A stretch of DNA of 16,963 nucleotides from an uncultured Prevotella sp. (GCA_900541575.1 UQKO01000056.1:1-16963); one strand, 5' to 3'. Positions 7,312 to 15,665 are shown, counted from the first letter of the stretch. A program made the numbers and translations. Notes: generated by a model not told the origin, from the sequence alone.

Positions 7312-7980
7312 TTATTTCAGCTTATAGCCGAGCGAGATAAGGGCAGAGACATTGCGCGAACCGTTGGTGTTGAACTTTGCCAAACCGAAATCGGCTTCTA
7401 GCCCGATGGTAAAGCTCGTGGGGAATTGGTAACCTAGAAAGGCTTGCACACCATAGTCCCAACGATGGGTGCCTGGCTCGTTGAAGGTTTTCTTCTCGTA
7501 GTAGTAGCGGTCTACGCCACTTTGCTCTGTATCCCCCTTTGTCTTTTGCTTCCCGCTTATGCCATAAGCCGCGTAGGGACCAGCGCTTAGCACGATGTAG
7601 CGTGCTTCTCCTGTGCGCCAGAAGTAGGAGAAGAGTAAAGGCAGTTCCACATAATTTTGTGTAGCGCTACGATTCTTTGTAGCCGTGAGGGGAGCTCCCG
7701 TTTCGGGATGGAACATCTGTTGGTGGTCGTCGTCGAATACGAACACTGTCTCATTGGGATCTTTCCATCCCTTGCCGTAAATTTCGAGACCGGGAGTAAA
7801 GCTCCAGTGTTGATTGAACTCTATTTCATAACCTACGCCTATCTTGAAGGCGCCTACGGTCTCGGCCTTTCCATAGTGTGAGGAAAGACCGCCACCAAAC
7901 TTAAAATGCACGCTCTGTGCGCTCATTCCGAGGCTGAGAGTGAAGAGTAGGGCAAGGAAGAGGGGGTGTTTGAGGGTCAT
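7312..7980 (-). CDS. Outer-membrane beta-barrel protein (PF13568-like)
   Basis: This 222-residue protein has an N-terminal signal peptide, with a hydrophobic core at 6-18 and a likely cut after SA or SAQ near residue 21-22. Alternating hydrophobic strands with aromatic residues follow, as expected of an outer-membrane barrel of about eight strands. The segment QNYVELPLLFSY (108-119) is the hallmark line of the Bacteroidota PorT-like barrel family. WDYGVQAFLGYQF (174-186) and the closing VSALISLGYKLK are further strands. The acidic stretch FDDDHQQ at 82-88 probably lies in a loop. The substrate is unknown; members are often annotated only as porin family protein. It is last in the minus-strand block, 90 bases after the helicase gene. 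The ATG start gives a proper signal peptide. Confidence 0.85.
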   Translation of the reverse strand: MTLKHPLFLALLFTLSLGMSAQSVHFKFGGGLSSHYGKAETVGAFKIGVGYEIEFNQHWSFTPGLEIYGKGWKDPNETVFVFDDDHQQMFHPETGAPLTATKNRSATQNYVELPLLFSYFWRTGEARYIVLSAGPYAAYGISGKQKTKGDTEQSGVDRYYYEKKTFNEPGTHRWDYGVQAFLGYQFPTSFTIGLEADFGLAKFNTNGSRNVSALISLGYKLK

Positions 7981-7982
7981 GT

Positions 7983-8068
7983 CTTGGGGGGATGAGGGGA
8001 ATTAGGGCTTCTAGAGAAGCTAGATATCCCAGAAAATATAGCCACTCTGGAAACCCTAGTTCCCTAAG
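7983..8068. repeat. Inverted C-rich/CTAG element in the helicase-barrel gap
   Basis: On the minus strand 8013 to about 7984 reads TAGAAGCCCTAATTCCCC followed by more C-rich sequence, ending just before the barrel-gene ATG. The plus strand at 8048-8067 carries GGAAACCCTAGTTCCCTAAG, an imperfect inverse copy. A short stem, GCTTCT-ag-AGAAGC, lies at 8007-8020. A closely similar C-rich leader precedes parE (14407-14445). Confidence 0.55.
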
Positions 8069-8070
8069 AT

Positions 8071-9945
8071 TTATTCAAAGAATTGGCGCCAATCGTCTTT
8101 CTTAGGCTTGCGGTTGGCGGGTTCGTGATCGTTTTTTGCGGCTTTGCGCTTGCTCTTCTTTTCGGCTTTCCAAGCAGCTTTCATAGCGTTGGGGTTAGCG
8201 GCCTCGGCGTAGGCACGACGGGCTTTCCGGGTGGGACGCTCACTTTTAGAACCGCGTGCACTCTTGCGAGGATGGCTCTCTTTGGCAGAGGAACCTTCTT
8301 CATGGTCGGCCGTGTCGACCACGACGCGTCGTTCGCCTACTTTGGCACGCTTCATCTTTTGGATGACGAGGTCGGCATCCTCGGAAGGAACTTCAAAGAA
8401 AGAGCAGTTGTTGGTGAGGTCGATGCGTCCAATTTCAATCTTTGTACCGCGAACGTGGCGGTTCACGAGGTTGATGATTTCTCGAGCATAGAAGTTGTCG
8501 CGCTTGCCGAGGTTGATGAAGAGACGAGTGTATCCTTCTTCTGCCTCATGGTTAGTGGTGTCGCCTTTGCGTCGGTCACGGCGAGGCTTGTTGCCGTCGG
8601 CAGATGATTTGCGATCGGTGGGTTGCTCGATGATGGGTGCATCAGCATAATAGCGAAGGAAATGACCAAATTCGCGGCTTACGATGCGCTTGATAAGATC
8701 TTCCTTGGTAAGCCAATCAAGCTTACGGAATATTTCTGGCAAGAACGGAGCAATCTCGGTATCGTTCACTTCTATGCGTTCGAGTTCGTCCATGACCTTA
8801 TAGAGCTGCTTGGTGCAGATCTCTTGTGGCTCGGGAAGTACGCCAGCTTCAAACTTCTTTCCAATCACCTTCTCAATGATGCGCACCTTGCCCTTCTCAC
8901 GCAGATGAATGATAGAGATACTCGTACCGCGCTTGCCTGCTCGACCCGTACGACCAGAACGGTGGGTATAGTTTTCTACGTCGTCGGGCAGTCCGTAGTT
9001 GATTACGTGGGTAAGATCCTCTACGTCAAGGCCACGGGCGGCTACGTCGGTAGCCACGAGGAGTTGTGTGTGGTGTTGTCGAAACTTCTGCATGGTGAGG
9101 TCGCGCTGTGCTTGCGATAGGTCGCCATGGAGAGCTTCAGCGTTGTAGCCGTCGCGAATGAGTTGGTCGGCCACTTCTTGAGTTTCAAGGCGGGTACGGC
9201 AGAAGATGATGCCATAGATGCGGGGAAAGTAGTCGACGATTCGCTTCAGAGCGGCATATTTATCTTTGGCATGAACGAGGTAGTAGATGTGGTTTACGTT
9301 CTCAGCTCCTTCGTTGCGCGATCCAACTACGATTTCTTTGTAATCGTGTAGGTAACTCTTGGCAATGCGCTCTATCTCTTTTCCCATGGTGGCAGAGAAG
9401 AGAAGTGTGTTGCGTTGAGCGGGAACACCTGCTAGAATCTCGTCGATGCTTTCGGTGAATCCCATGTTGAGCATTTCGTCGGCCTCGTCGAGTACAACGT
9501 TCTCTACGGCATCGAGTTTTGCTACACCTCGATGCATGAGGTCGATGAGGCGACCAGGAGTGGCCACGATGACTTGTGCTCCCTTGCGGAGTGAGCGAAT
9601 CTGGCTTTCGATGCTCGAACCGCCATAGACAGCAAGTACGTGTAGATTGTCTATATAGCGCGAATACTCCTTGAGGTCGCCTGCAATCTGCAAACAGAGT
9701 TCGCGGGTGGGGCTAAGGATGACGGCTTGGGTCTGTTTGTTTTCGGGATTGACCTTCTGCAGTACGGGCAGACCGAAAGCAGCCGTTTTGCCAGTACCTG
9801 TTTGAGCCAGGGCGATGACATCGTTGCCCACACCGAGGAGGTAGGGGATGACTTCTTCTTGTACTGGCATGGGGTGTTCATACCCCATCTCGCTAATGGC
9901 GCGACGGATTTCTTCCGATACGCCTAACTCTTCAAATGTCTTCAA
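8071..9945 (-). CDS. DEAD-box ATP-dependent RNA helicase, DeaD/CsdA type
   Basis: This cytoplasmic RNA helicase probably remodels structured RNA in ribosome assembly and mRNA turnover. All family motifs are visible: Q29 of the Q motif, AQTGTGKT (47-54), PTREL (79-83), TPGR (129-132), DEAD (153-156), SAT (184-186), GIIFCRTR (245-252), ATDVAARGLD (298-307) and HRSGRTGRAG (328-337). A DbpA-type RNA-binding domain follows at about 472-545 (GYTRLFINLGKRDNFYAREI). The last 75 residues are rich in Lys, Arg and Ala and look disordered. That arrangement fits DeaD rather than RhlE. The start is TTG at 9943-9945. No ATG lies in frame close upstream, and MKTFEELG is where I expect such proteins to begin. 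Spacing to the upstream peptidase gene is 141 bases, filled by CTAG repeats. Confidence 0.93.
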   Translation of the reverse strand: MKTFEELGVSEEIRRAISEMGYEHPMPVQEEVIPYLLGVGNDVIALAQTGTGKTAAFGLPVLQKVNPENKQTQAVILSPTRELCLQIAGDLKEYSRYIDNLHVLAVYGGSSIESQIRSLRKGAQVIVATPGRLIDLMHRGVAKLDAVENVVLDEADEMLNMGFTESIDEILAGVPAQRNTLLFSATMGKEIERIAKSYLHDYKEIVVGSRNEGAENVNHIYYLVHAKDKYAALKRIVDYFPRIYGIIFCRTRLETQEVADQLIRDGYNAEALHGDLSQAQRDLTMQKFRQHHTQLLVATDVAARGLDVEDLTHVINYGLPDDVENYTHRSGRTGRAGKRGTSISIIHLREKGKVRIIEKVIGKKFEAGVLPEPQEICTKQLYKVMDELERIEVNDTEIAPFLPEIFRKLDWLTKEDLIKRIVSREFGHFLRYYADAPIIEQPTDRKSSADGNKPRRDRRKGDTTNHEAEEGYTRLFINLGKRDNFYAREIINLVNRHVRGTKIEIGRIDLTNNCSFFEVPSEDADLVIQKMKRAKVGERRVVVDTADHEEGSSAKESHPRKSARGSKSERPTRKARRAYAEAANPNAMKAAWKAEKKSKRKAAKNDHEPANRKPKKDDWRQFFE

Positions 9946-9991
9946 AATATAGGGTGGTGTTAATGTGCTTGGGTTATGGGCTTTAGACTTT

Positions 9992-10051
9992 CTAGTTTTT
10001 TCTAGTTATTCTAGGTGGACTAGTTTTTTCTAGTAATTCTAGGTGGACTAG
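9992..10051. repeat. Phased CTAG repeat, 28-base tandem unit
   Basis: A 28-base unit at 9992-10019 is repeated at 10020-10047 with one mismatch, and a third copy begins at 10048. Seven CTAG tetramers start at 9992, 10002, 10011, 10020, 10030, 10039 and 10048. They are spaced 9 or 10 bases apart, close to one helical turn. The repeat lies in the leader of the helicase gene. A near-palindrome, CTCTCTATATATAGGGAG, follows at about 10062-10079. Confidence 0.8.
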
Positions 10052-10086
10052 GGGAAAATCTCTCTCTATATATAGGGAGTCTCTCT

Positions 10087-11667
10087 TTATTTTCCCTCTT
10101 TCAAGAACTGCAGTGCACGCTTTACAATGTCGCTGCGCTTATTGACAAGTCGGAAATATTCATTGCGATCCCAAAGGTCGTAGGCAATGGTAGCTTTGAG
10201 GGTGAAGCGTAGGTCTTCGAGGGTAGACTTGAGGTCTTTGTCGTCCTTAGGCTCCACCTTCTTGCGCTTGCCTTCGGCCATGATAGAGTCGGTGAGCGAG
10301 GTGGGCACTACGTAGTTTTGCTCGAAATCTTCAAACTTGCGGTATTTACGTTTTAAGAGTTTACGATTTTCGTCAACATAACGTAGCACATTCTCGTTGA
10401 TGAGGTTGTAGCGGCGCAAGGCACGATAGTAGGGCGAGAAGGTGGTGGTGTCGAGAGGCACGAAGATGTCGGGCATGATACCACCGCCGCCGTAGACGGT
10501 GCGTCCCTTTGCGAGGGTGTGATATACCTTAGTAGAGTCGAGGTGGATGCTATCGATTGAGGTCAGTTCTCCTCGTGTGTAACGATTGTCGAGATCGCGC
10601 TCGTATTCGCTCTTTTCGCCTTTTACGTATGGTTTCTGGATGCAGCGTCCTGATGGAGTGTAGTAATGAGACACGGTGAGGCGAATCATAGAACCATCGG
10701 GGAGGTCGATGGGGCGCTGTACGAGGCCTTTTCCGAAAGTACGACGTCCGATGATGGTACCACGATCGTGGTCTTGCACGGCTCCGCTCACAATTTCAGC
10801 AGCTGAGGCGGTAAATTCATCAACGAGGATAACCACGCGCCCTTCTGTCTGCATCAGTCCGTTTCCCTCGGCGTGTAGCTCTTGGCGGGGCATGACGCGT
10901 CCGTCGGTATAGACTACCATCGAGCCCTTAGGCAGAAATTCGCTAGCTACATCTTGGGCAGCATTGAGATAGCCTCCACCGTTCATGCTGAGATCGAGGA
11001 TGATGTCTTTCATGCCTTGCTTGCGGAGAAGAGCTATTTTGTCGTGTACTTCCTTGCCTGATGTGGCTCCAAAACTGTCAAGGTGGATATAGCCCGCGGT
11101 GGGCGAAATCATGTAAGCCGCATCAACGGTGTTGACGGGAATCTTATCGCGTACCACCTTGAAATGAAGTACGCCCTGTGTGTCACGGCGCACGATATCG
11201 AGGTTGGCAATGGTGCCTTTCGGACCACGGAGCTTGGTCATAATGCTGTCGCGATCCATCTTTACACCTGCAATCTTTACGCTGTTGACAGCAATGATGC
11301 GGTCGCCGGAGAGAATGCCTGCTCTTTCGCACGGACCTTTACTGATCACTTGGAGCACGAGTAAGGTATCTTTTACCATATTGAAACTCACGCCGATTCC
11401 CTCGAAGTTGCCGCTGAGAGGTTCGTTGAGTTTCTTGGTATCTTTGGCGTTGGTATATGATGAGTGGGGGTCGAGTTTACTGAGCATGCCGTTGATTGCA
11501 TCCTCGGCCAACTTCTGCTGGTCTACACTGTCTACGTAGAGGCTAGTAATGGCTACTTGTGCCATTTGTAGTTTCTTGATTTGTTCAAAGTCAATATCCC
11601 CATAGCGCGATTGAGCGCAAGCGGGTAGAGTGAGGAGAGATAGGAGAAAAAGAAAAATGGATTTCAT
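10087..11667 (-). CDS. S41 family C-terminal processing peptidase
   Basis: This is an envelope serine protease of the CtpA/Prc type, 526 residues. The N-terminus is a secretion signal. LPAC at 14-17 may be a lipobox with C17 as the lipidated residue, though proline before the alanine is unusual. A PDZ domain spans about 85-170, with FEGIGVSF at 88-95 and RAGILSGDRIIAVNSV at 115-130. The catalytic core follows: GYIHLDSFG (192-200), ILDLSMNGGG (223-232), and TASAAE with nucleophile S288. K313 of FGKG is the general base. GGGGIMPDIFVPLD (393-406) closes the core. A helical C-terminal region of about 110 residues follows, with lysine-rich stretches. Substrates cannot be read from the sequence. 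A peptidase of this family next to coaD and parE matches an arrangement I recall in other Bacteroidales. Confidence 0.93.
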   Translation of the reverse strand: MKSIFLFLLSLLTLPACAQSRYGDIDFEQIKKLQMAQVAITSLYVDSVDQQKLAEDAINGMLSKLDPHSSYTNAKDTKKLNEPLSGNFEGIGVSFNMVKDTLLVLQVISKGPCERAGILSGDRIIAVNSVKIAGVKMDRDSIMTKLRGPKGTIANLDIVRRDTQGVLHFKVVRDKIPVNTVDAAYMISPTAGYIHLDSFGATSGKEVHDKIALLRKQGMKDIILDLSMNGGGYLNAAQDVASEFLPKGSMVVYTDGRVMPRQELHAEGNGLMQTEGRVVILVDEFTASAAEIVSGAVQDHDRGTIIGRRTFGKGLVQRPIDLPDGSMIRLTVSHYYTPSGRCIQKPYVKGEKSEYERDLDNRYTRGELTSIDSIHLDSTKVYHTLAKGRTVYGGGGIMPDIFVPLDTTTFSPYYRALRRYNLINENVLRYVDENRKLLKRKYRKFEDFEQNYVVPTSLTDSIMAEGKRKKVEPKDDKDLKSTLEDLRFTLKATIAYDLWDRNEYFRLVNKRSDIVKRALQFLKEGK

Positions 11668-11805
11668 GAGTGATATATTTGCTAAAGGGTGGTTCTATTC
11701 ATTCTGATGTCCATCAGAAGTTCAGAATGATGATAAGCCCCCCTAGTCTGTTGCGCTCGATAGGCAAGTTTGTGAATATGCTAATGGGCTGATGCTTTGG
11801 ATGAT
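11668..11805. other. Gap between coaD and the peptidase gene
   Basis: No gene and no promoter match are seen. It holds a perfect hairpin, TTCTGATG (11702-11709) with CATCAGAA (11712-11719). A competing partner, TCAGAATG at 11722-11729, pairs with 11700-11707. There is no T-run, so termination is unlikely. A CCCCCCTAGTC stretch near 11740-11750 resembles the C-rich/CTAG motifs of other gaps in this block. Confidence 0.4.
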
Positions 11806-12267
11806 TTATTCTTTTCTAGGGGCGGGCTTTGGGAGGAAAGACGATACGTCTTTGCCGTAAGCGATGAGTTCGCGCACCACACTGGAGGAAATGTCGGAGT
11901 AGTGGGCTTCTGTAAAAAGCATGACGGTCTCTACACCGGCAAGTCGCTTGTTCATGGCGGCAATGTCGCGTTCGTATTCAAAGTCCTTGACCGACCGAAG
12001 TCCACGTAAGATAAAATCGGCTCCTTCGCGACGGGCAAGGTCGATGGTCAAGTCGGTGTAGGCCACCACTTTGATGCGAGGCTCGTTGACATAGATTTGA
12101 CGAATCGCTTCTACGCGTTGTTCGGGTGTGTAGAAAGATCGTTTCTTGTCGTTGACACCTACGCCGATGACGATGCGGTCGAACATGGGGAGACCTCGCT
12201 CTACAATGCTCGCATGCCCCACGGTGAATGGATCGAAAGAGCCAGGAAAAATAGCGGTCTTATTCAA
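11806..12267 (-). CDS. coaD: Phosphopantetheine adenylyltransferase
   Basis: CoaD transfers AMP from ATP to 4'-phosphopantetheine to give dephospho-CoA, the penultimate step of coenzyme A synthesis. The 153 residues are close to the usual length of about 160. The nucleotidyltransferase signature GSFDPFTVGH lies at 9-18, with H18. A basic pair sits at 41-42 where the family has K42. RGLRSVKDFEYE (88-99) carries R88 and R91. ISSSVVRE (126-133) carries S129. The C-terminus ends in the usual YGKDVSSFLPK segment. The start is a TTG codon at 12265-12267. No in-frame ATG lies between it and the parE gene, and the initial MNKTAIFPGSFDPF fits the family. It lies 117 bases after parE and 138 before the peptidase gene. 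Confidence 0.95.
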   Translation of the reverse strand: MNKTAIFPGSFDPFTVGHASIVERGLPMFDRIVIGVGVNDKKRSFYTPEQRVEAIRQIYVNEPRIKVVAYTDLTIDLARREGADFILRGLRSVKDFEYERDIAAMNKRLAGVETVMLFTEAHYSDISSSVVRELIAYGKDVSSFLPKPAPRKE

Positions 12268-12384
12268 TTTCGGAGGTATAAAGGGTGAAAGAAATGGAAA
12301 ATAGAGACAAACGTTGTTGCCTGCTCCCGATAATGGTATACACCTATATATGTTATAGGAGTGGCTAGACCTTTGTCAGGAGAT

Positions 12385-14406
12385 TTACTCGGTTACTTCC
12401 TCGTCGGCCGGGTCTTCTTCCACCACGAGGTTGTCGATGATGAATCCTTGTCGCTCCATGGTGTTCTTGCCCATATAATATTCAAGGAGTTTGGCCACGT
12501 TGTCGCTCTTATGCAGTGTGACGGGGTCGAGACGCATGCCAGGACCGATGAATGTCTTGAATTCTTCGGGGTCGATTTCGCCAAGTCCTTTGAATCGGGT
12601 AATCTCCGGGTTGGGGCTGAGCTTTTCAATGGCGGCAAGGCGTTCTTCGTCTGAGTAGCAATAGATCGTCTCGTATTCTGAGCGCTCGCTTGCCTGTGTC
12701 TTTTTCAAAATGGCAGCTCCCGCACTCTTATCGTTGACCGTTTTGACTTTGGGTGTGGCACCCCGCACTTTTTTCTTCTTGTTGCGCACGCGGAAGAGGG
12801 GTGTCTGAAGAATGTATACGTGTCCTTTCTTGATTAGTTCGGGGAAGAATTGTAGGAAGAAAGTGATGATAAGCAAGCGGATGTGCATGCCATCAACATC
12901 GGCATCGGTGGCCACAATCACCTTGTTATAGCGCAGTCCGTCAAGCCCCTCTTCAATATTTAGGGCCGCTTGCAGCAGATTGAATTCTTCGTTTTCGTAA
13001 ACCACCTTTTTGGTCAGTCCAAAGCAGTTGAGCGGTTTTCCGCGGAGCGAGAATACGGCCTGTGTCTGTGCATTGCGTGTCTTCGTGATAGAGCCGCTGG
13101 CCGAGTCGCCCTCGGTGATGAATAGAGATGATTCAAAGCGTGGGTCTTCCTGGTCGTCGTCCTGCTTTTTCTTTGTTTTAGGTGCGGGGTCGTTGAGGTG
13201 AATGCGGCAATCGCGCAGTTTGCGATTGTGTAGGTTGGCTTTCTTGGCACGCTCGCGGGCAAGCTTTGTCACACCCGCAATGGCTTTGCGTTCCTTCTCG
13301 CTCTCCTCAATCTTTTGCTTTATTACGTCGGCCACGTCGGTGTGCATGTGCAGATAGTTGTCAACGTTTTCCTTGATGAAATCACCAACAAACTTGTTGA
13401 CGCTCACACCTGAAAGGGGGAATGGTTTCCCGTTGGAATCCTTGTCGGGAGCCATGGTAAGGGAACCAAGTTTGATTTTCGTTTGGCTTTCAAACAGAGG
13501 TTCGATAACGCGGATAGCGATGGCAGCCACGAGTCCGTTGCGCACGTCCTGTACGTCGTAGTTTTTTCCGAAATATTCCTTGATGGCTTTGGCAATGTGT
13601 TCCTTAAAAGCACTTTGGTGTGTACCGCCTTGGGTAGTGTGCTGACCATTGACAAACGAATAATACTCTTCGCCATACTGCGAGGTATGGGTAAAGGCAA
13701 TATCAATGTTAGGCCCTGTAAGGTGAACGATGGGGTAAAGCCCCGGTGCTGTCATGTTGTCGTTGAGGAGATCTTCAAGACCATTGCGGCTCAAGATGCG
13801 TCGGCCGTTATAGAAGATAGCCAAGCCCGTATTGAGGTAGGTGTAGTTGCGGAGCATATTCTCCACAAACTCACTGTGGAATCGGTAGCCTTGAAAGAGA
13901 GTAGGGTCGGGCTCGAAGAATATATAGGTGCCGTTTTCTTCTTCAGAGGAACCTGTTTCATCGCTTATAAGCACACCTTTTTCAAAGATCGCTTCGTGCA
14001 TTTGTCCATCGCGCACGCTTCGGGCAATGAATCGCGAGGAAAGGGCATTGACAGCCTTGAGGCCAACCCCATTCATACCCACAGAGGCGGTAAATACAGC
14101 AGTATCGTATTTACCACCCGTATTGAGCTTCGATACCGCATCAACGAGTGCTCCGAGAGGAATACCACGTCCGTAGTCGCGAATTTCTGCGGTCAGGTTG
14201 TCGTGGATGTTCACCTCAATGCGTTTGCCGAATCCTTCATTAAATTCGTCAATGCTATTGTCTATGCTTTCCTTGAGGAGCACGTAGATGCCATCCTCTG
14301 CATGCGATCCGTCGCCAAGGCGACCAATGTACATGCCAGGTCGTGTGCGGATGTGCTCTGTATCTTCAAGGTGTCGGATTTTGCTCTCGTCGTAAACTAC
14401 AGACAT
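12385..14406 (-). CDS. parE: DNA topoisomerase IV subunit B (ParE, Bacteroidota type)
   Basis: ParE is the ATPase/TOPRIM subunit of topoisomerase IV, which decatenates daughter chromosomes together with ParC. The GHKL domain shows E46 and N50 in KESIDNSIDEF, D77 in RDYGRG, lid glycines near 110-115 (GMNGVG), and Q308/K310 in SQTKIKLG. TOPRIM shows E432 in EGDSASGS, LRGKPLN (454-460) and D501/D503/D505 of DADVDG. RFKGLGEIDPEEF (604-616) marks the C-terminal block. SASGS instead of SAGGS, and the opening RTRPGMYIGRLGDGS, are what I associate with Bacteroidota ParE and separate it from the gyrB at 417-2375. A lysine-rich segment at about 541-577, between FRVRN and ETIYCYS, looks like an insertion, because I recall these two motifs being nearly adjacent in relatives. 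The ATG start is 60 bases from the preceding gene. parC is not in the window. Confidence 0.94.
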   Translation of the reverse strand: MSVVYDESKIRHLEDTEHIRTRPGMYIGRLGDGSHAEDGIYVLLKESIDNSIDEFNEGFGKRIEVNIHDNLTAEIRDYGRGIPLGALVDAVSKLNTGGKYDTAVFTASVGMNGVGLKAVNALSSRFIARSVRDGQMHEAIFEKGVLISDETGSSEEENGTYIFFEPDPTLFQGYRFHSEFVENMLRNYTYLNTGLAIFYNGRRILSRNGLEDLLNDNMTAPGLYPIVHLTGPNIDIAFTHTSQYGEEYYSFVNGQHTTQGGTHQSAFKEHIAKAIKEYFGKNYDVQDVRNGLVAAIAIRVIEPLFESQTKIKLGSLTMAPDKDSNGKPFPLSGVSVNKFVGDFIKENVDNYLHMHTDVADVIKQKIEESEKERKAIAGVTKLARERAKKANLHNRKLRDCRIHLNDPAPKTKKKQDDDQEDPRFESSLFITEGDSASGSITKTRNAQTQAVFSLRGKPLNCFGLTKKVVYENEEFNLLQAALNIEEGLDGLRYNKVIVATDADVDGMHIRLLIITFFLQFFPELIKKGHVYILQTPLFRVRNKKKKVRGATPKVKTVNDKSAGAAILKKTQASERSEYETIYCYSDEERLAAIEKLSPNPEITRFKGLGEIDPEEFKTFIGPGMRLDPVTLHKSDNVAKLLEYYMGKNTMERQGFIIDNLVVEEDPADEEVTE

Positions 14407-14445
14407 GGTGGGTGGTTTGGGGGGTTAGGGGGACTAGGGCTTCTA
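14407..14445 (-). promoter_or_regulatory. C-rich leader of parE, shared with the barrel gene
   Basis: On the minus strand the sequence from 14445 reads TAGAAGCCCTAGTCCCCC and continues C-rich to the parE ATG. The barrel gene at 7312-7980 has the same 11-base TAGAAGCCCTA and a similar C-rich run at the same distance (the 11-mer ends 28 and 22 bases before the two start codons). This could be a repeat family or a shared translational or regulatory element. Confidence 0.45.
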
Positions 14446-14466
14446 TATATTTTAGCTCTTTATGTT

Positions 14467-15600
14467 TTAGAGGGGCTGCTTAAAGCAACGGCGGCGTTTG
14501 TGTTGCTCTGTTTTGAAGTATTGCCATTGGTTCTGCACCTTTTCATTCATCTCGAGTTCGGGATTGCTCTCAGCATATTCGAAGCCAAGTTCCTTGTATA
14601 CGGGAATGAGGTCGGTGAAGAGGAGGGCATTGACGCCCTTGCCTTGATAGTCGGGGCGTACGGCCACGAGTAGCAAATCGAGCACTTTGGGACGCTTCCA
14701 CATGAGTGCTTTGAGCAAGTGAAACCATCCGAAAGGAAGCAGTCGGCCCTTGGCTTTTTGCAGTGCACGCGAGAGCGAGGCCATAGAGATTCCTACGGCT
14801 ACGATTTCGTTCTGCTCGTTTTCCACGATGCTCACCATGCGGAGATCGAGCACGGGCACGTACATCTTTACGTACTGGTCTATCTGGCGCTCCGTCATGC
14901 GTGAATAGCCAAACAGGGGCGTATATGCATCGTTGATAAGGCGGAAAATGTCGTGGGCAATACCCGTTTCTCGAATTTCCTTTTTGCTTTTAATCTTACG
15001 TGTGTGAAGATTGTATTTACGAGCAATAATTTGCGAGATGCGTTGGTGCTTCTCGGGAATGTGGTCGGGCACGTAAATCTTCATTTCCACCCAGTCGGCA
15101 CTCTTTTCCATGCCGAGCCGTTCCATGTGTTGGGGGTAGTAAGGGTAGTTGTAGATGGTGGCCATGGTCGAGAGCTGGTCGAAGCCTTCGATTAGCATGC
15201 CTTCGGCATCCATATCGGTAAATCCGAGGGGACCTTCTATCTCGGTCATGCCACGCTCGCGTCCCCATTCTTTCACGGTGTTGATAAGGGCGGTACTCAC
15301 TTCTATATCATCAATAAAGTCAATCCATCCGAAGCGAACGGTGTGCTTGTTCCAAGTATCGTTGGCTCGACGGTTGATGATGGCGGCTACGCGTCCCACG
15401 ATTTTTCCATCGCGCAAGGCGAGGAAGTAGTCTGCTTCGCAAAACTCGAATGCGGCATTCTTCTGCGGCGAGAATGTATTGAGCATATCGTCGTAGAGAT
15501 CGGGCACGGAGTAGGGGTTGTCTTTGTAAAACTCGTAGTTGAAACGTATGAACTTTTTAAGTTCGGCCTTCGTCGTTACCTTTTTTATTTCGACTGCCAT
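14467..15600 (-). CDS. GNAT-like N-acetyltransferase, Bacteroidota family
   Basis: From the ATG at 15598-15600 the protein has 377 residues. A longer reading from a TTG at 15660 adds 20 residues, but these overlap a -7-like box and lack conserved character, so the ATG is preferred. The C-terminal part shows a GNAT acetyl-CoA motif: LLLVAVRPDYQGKGVNALLF at about 309-328, with Q319-G320-K321-G322. The N-terminal half (DYFLALRDGKIVGRVAAIINRRAN, about 57-80; EGPLGFTDMDAEGMLIEGF at 122-140) resembles the first lobe of a double-GNAT protein. Substrate unknown. It is the first gene of the minus-strand block that continues through parE and coaD. Annotation beyond acetyltransferase is not supported. 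Confidence 0.8.
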   Translation of the reverse strand: MAVEIKKVTTKAELKKFIRFNYEFYKDNPYSVPDLYDDMLNTFSPQKNAAFEFCEADYFLALRDGKIVGRVAAIINRRANDTWNKHTVRFGWIDFIDDIEVSTALINTVKEWGRERGMTEIEGPLGFTDMDAEGMLIEGFDQLSTMATIYNYPYYPQHMERLGMEKSADWVEMKIYVPDHIPEKHQRISQIIARKYNLHTRKIKSKKEIRETGIAHDIFRLINDAYTPLFGYSRMTERQIDQYVKMYVPVLDLRMVSIVENEQNEIVAVGISMASLSRALQKAKGRLLPFGWFHLLKALMWKRPKVLDLLLVAVRPDYQGKGVNALLFTDLIPVYKELGFEYAESNPELEMNEKVQNQWQYFKTEQHKRRRCFKQPL

Positions 15601-15657
15601 ATCGTTTGTGCTTGTATGATGATGTAGAGTGGTTTGTATTCTAAAAACTTTAGCTTG

Positions 15658-15665
15658 CAAATTTA
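15658..15665 (-). promoter_or_regulatory. Possible -7 box before the acetyltransferase gene
   Basis: The minus strand reads TAAATTTG, matching TAnnTTTG, about 58 bases before the preferred ATG. No TTG is found at the proper upstream distance, so this is tentative. It would head the whole minus-strand gene block. Confidence 0.3.

Noticed and set aside
10062..10079. Terminator after the S41 peptidase gene (CTCTCTATATATAGGGAG near-palindrome)
   Set aside because: The stem is short and A/T-centred, and no proper T-run follows it on the minus strand.
13483..14673. A 396-codon plus-strand frame opposite parE and the end of the acetyltransferase gene
   Set aside because: It crosses two well-supported genes on the other strand and has no recognisable domain. 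Both minus-strand genes show complete family motifs.
15601..15660. A longer N-terminus for the acetyltransferase starting at TTG (15658-15660)
   Set aside because: The added 20 residues are His/Thr-rich without conserved character, and the TTG lies inside a -7-like box. The ATG at 15598-15600 is the simpler start.
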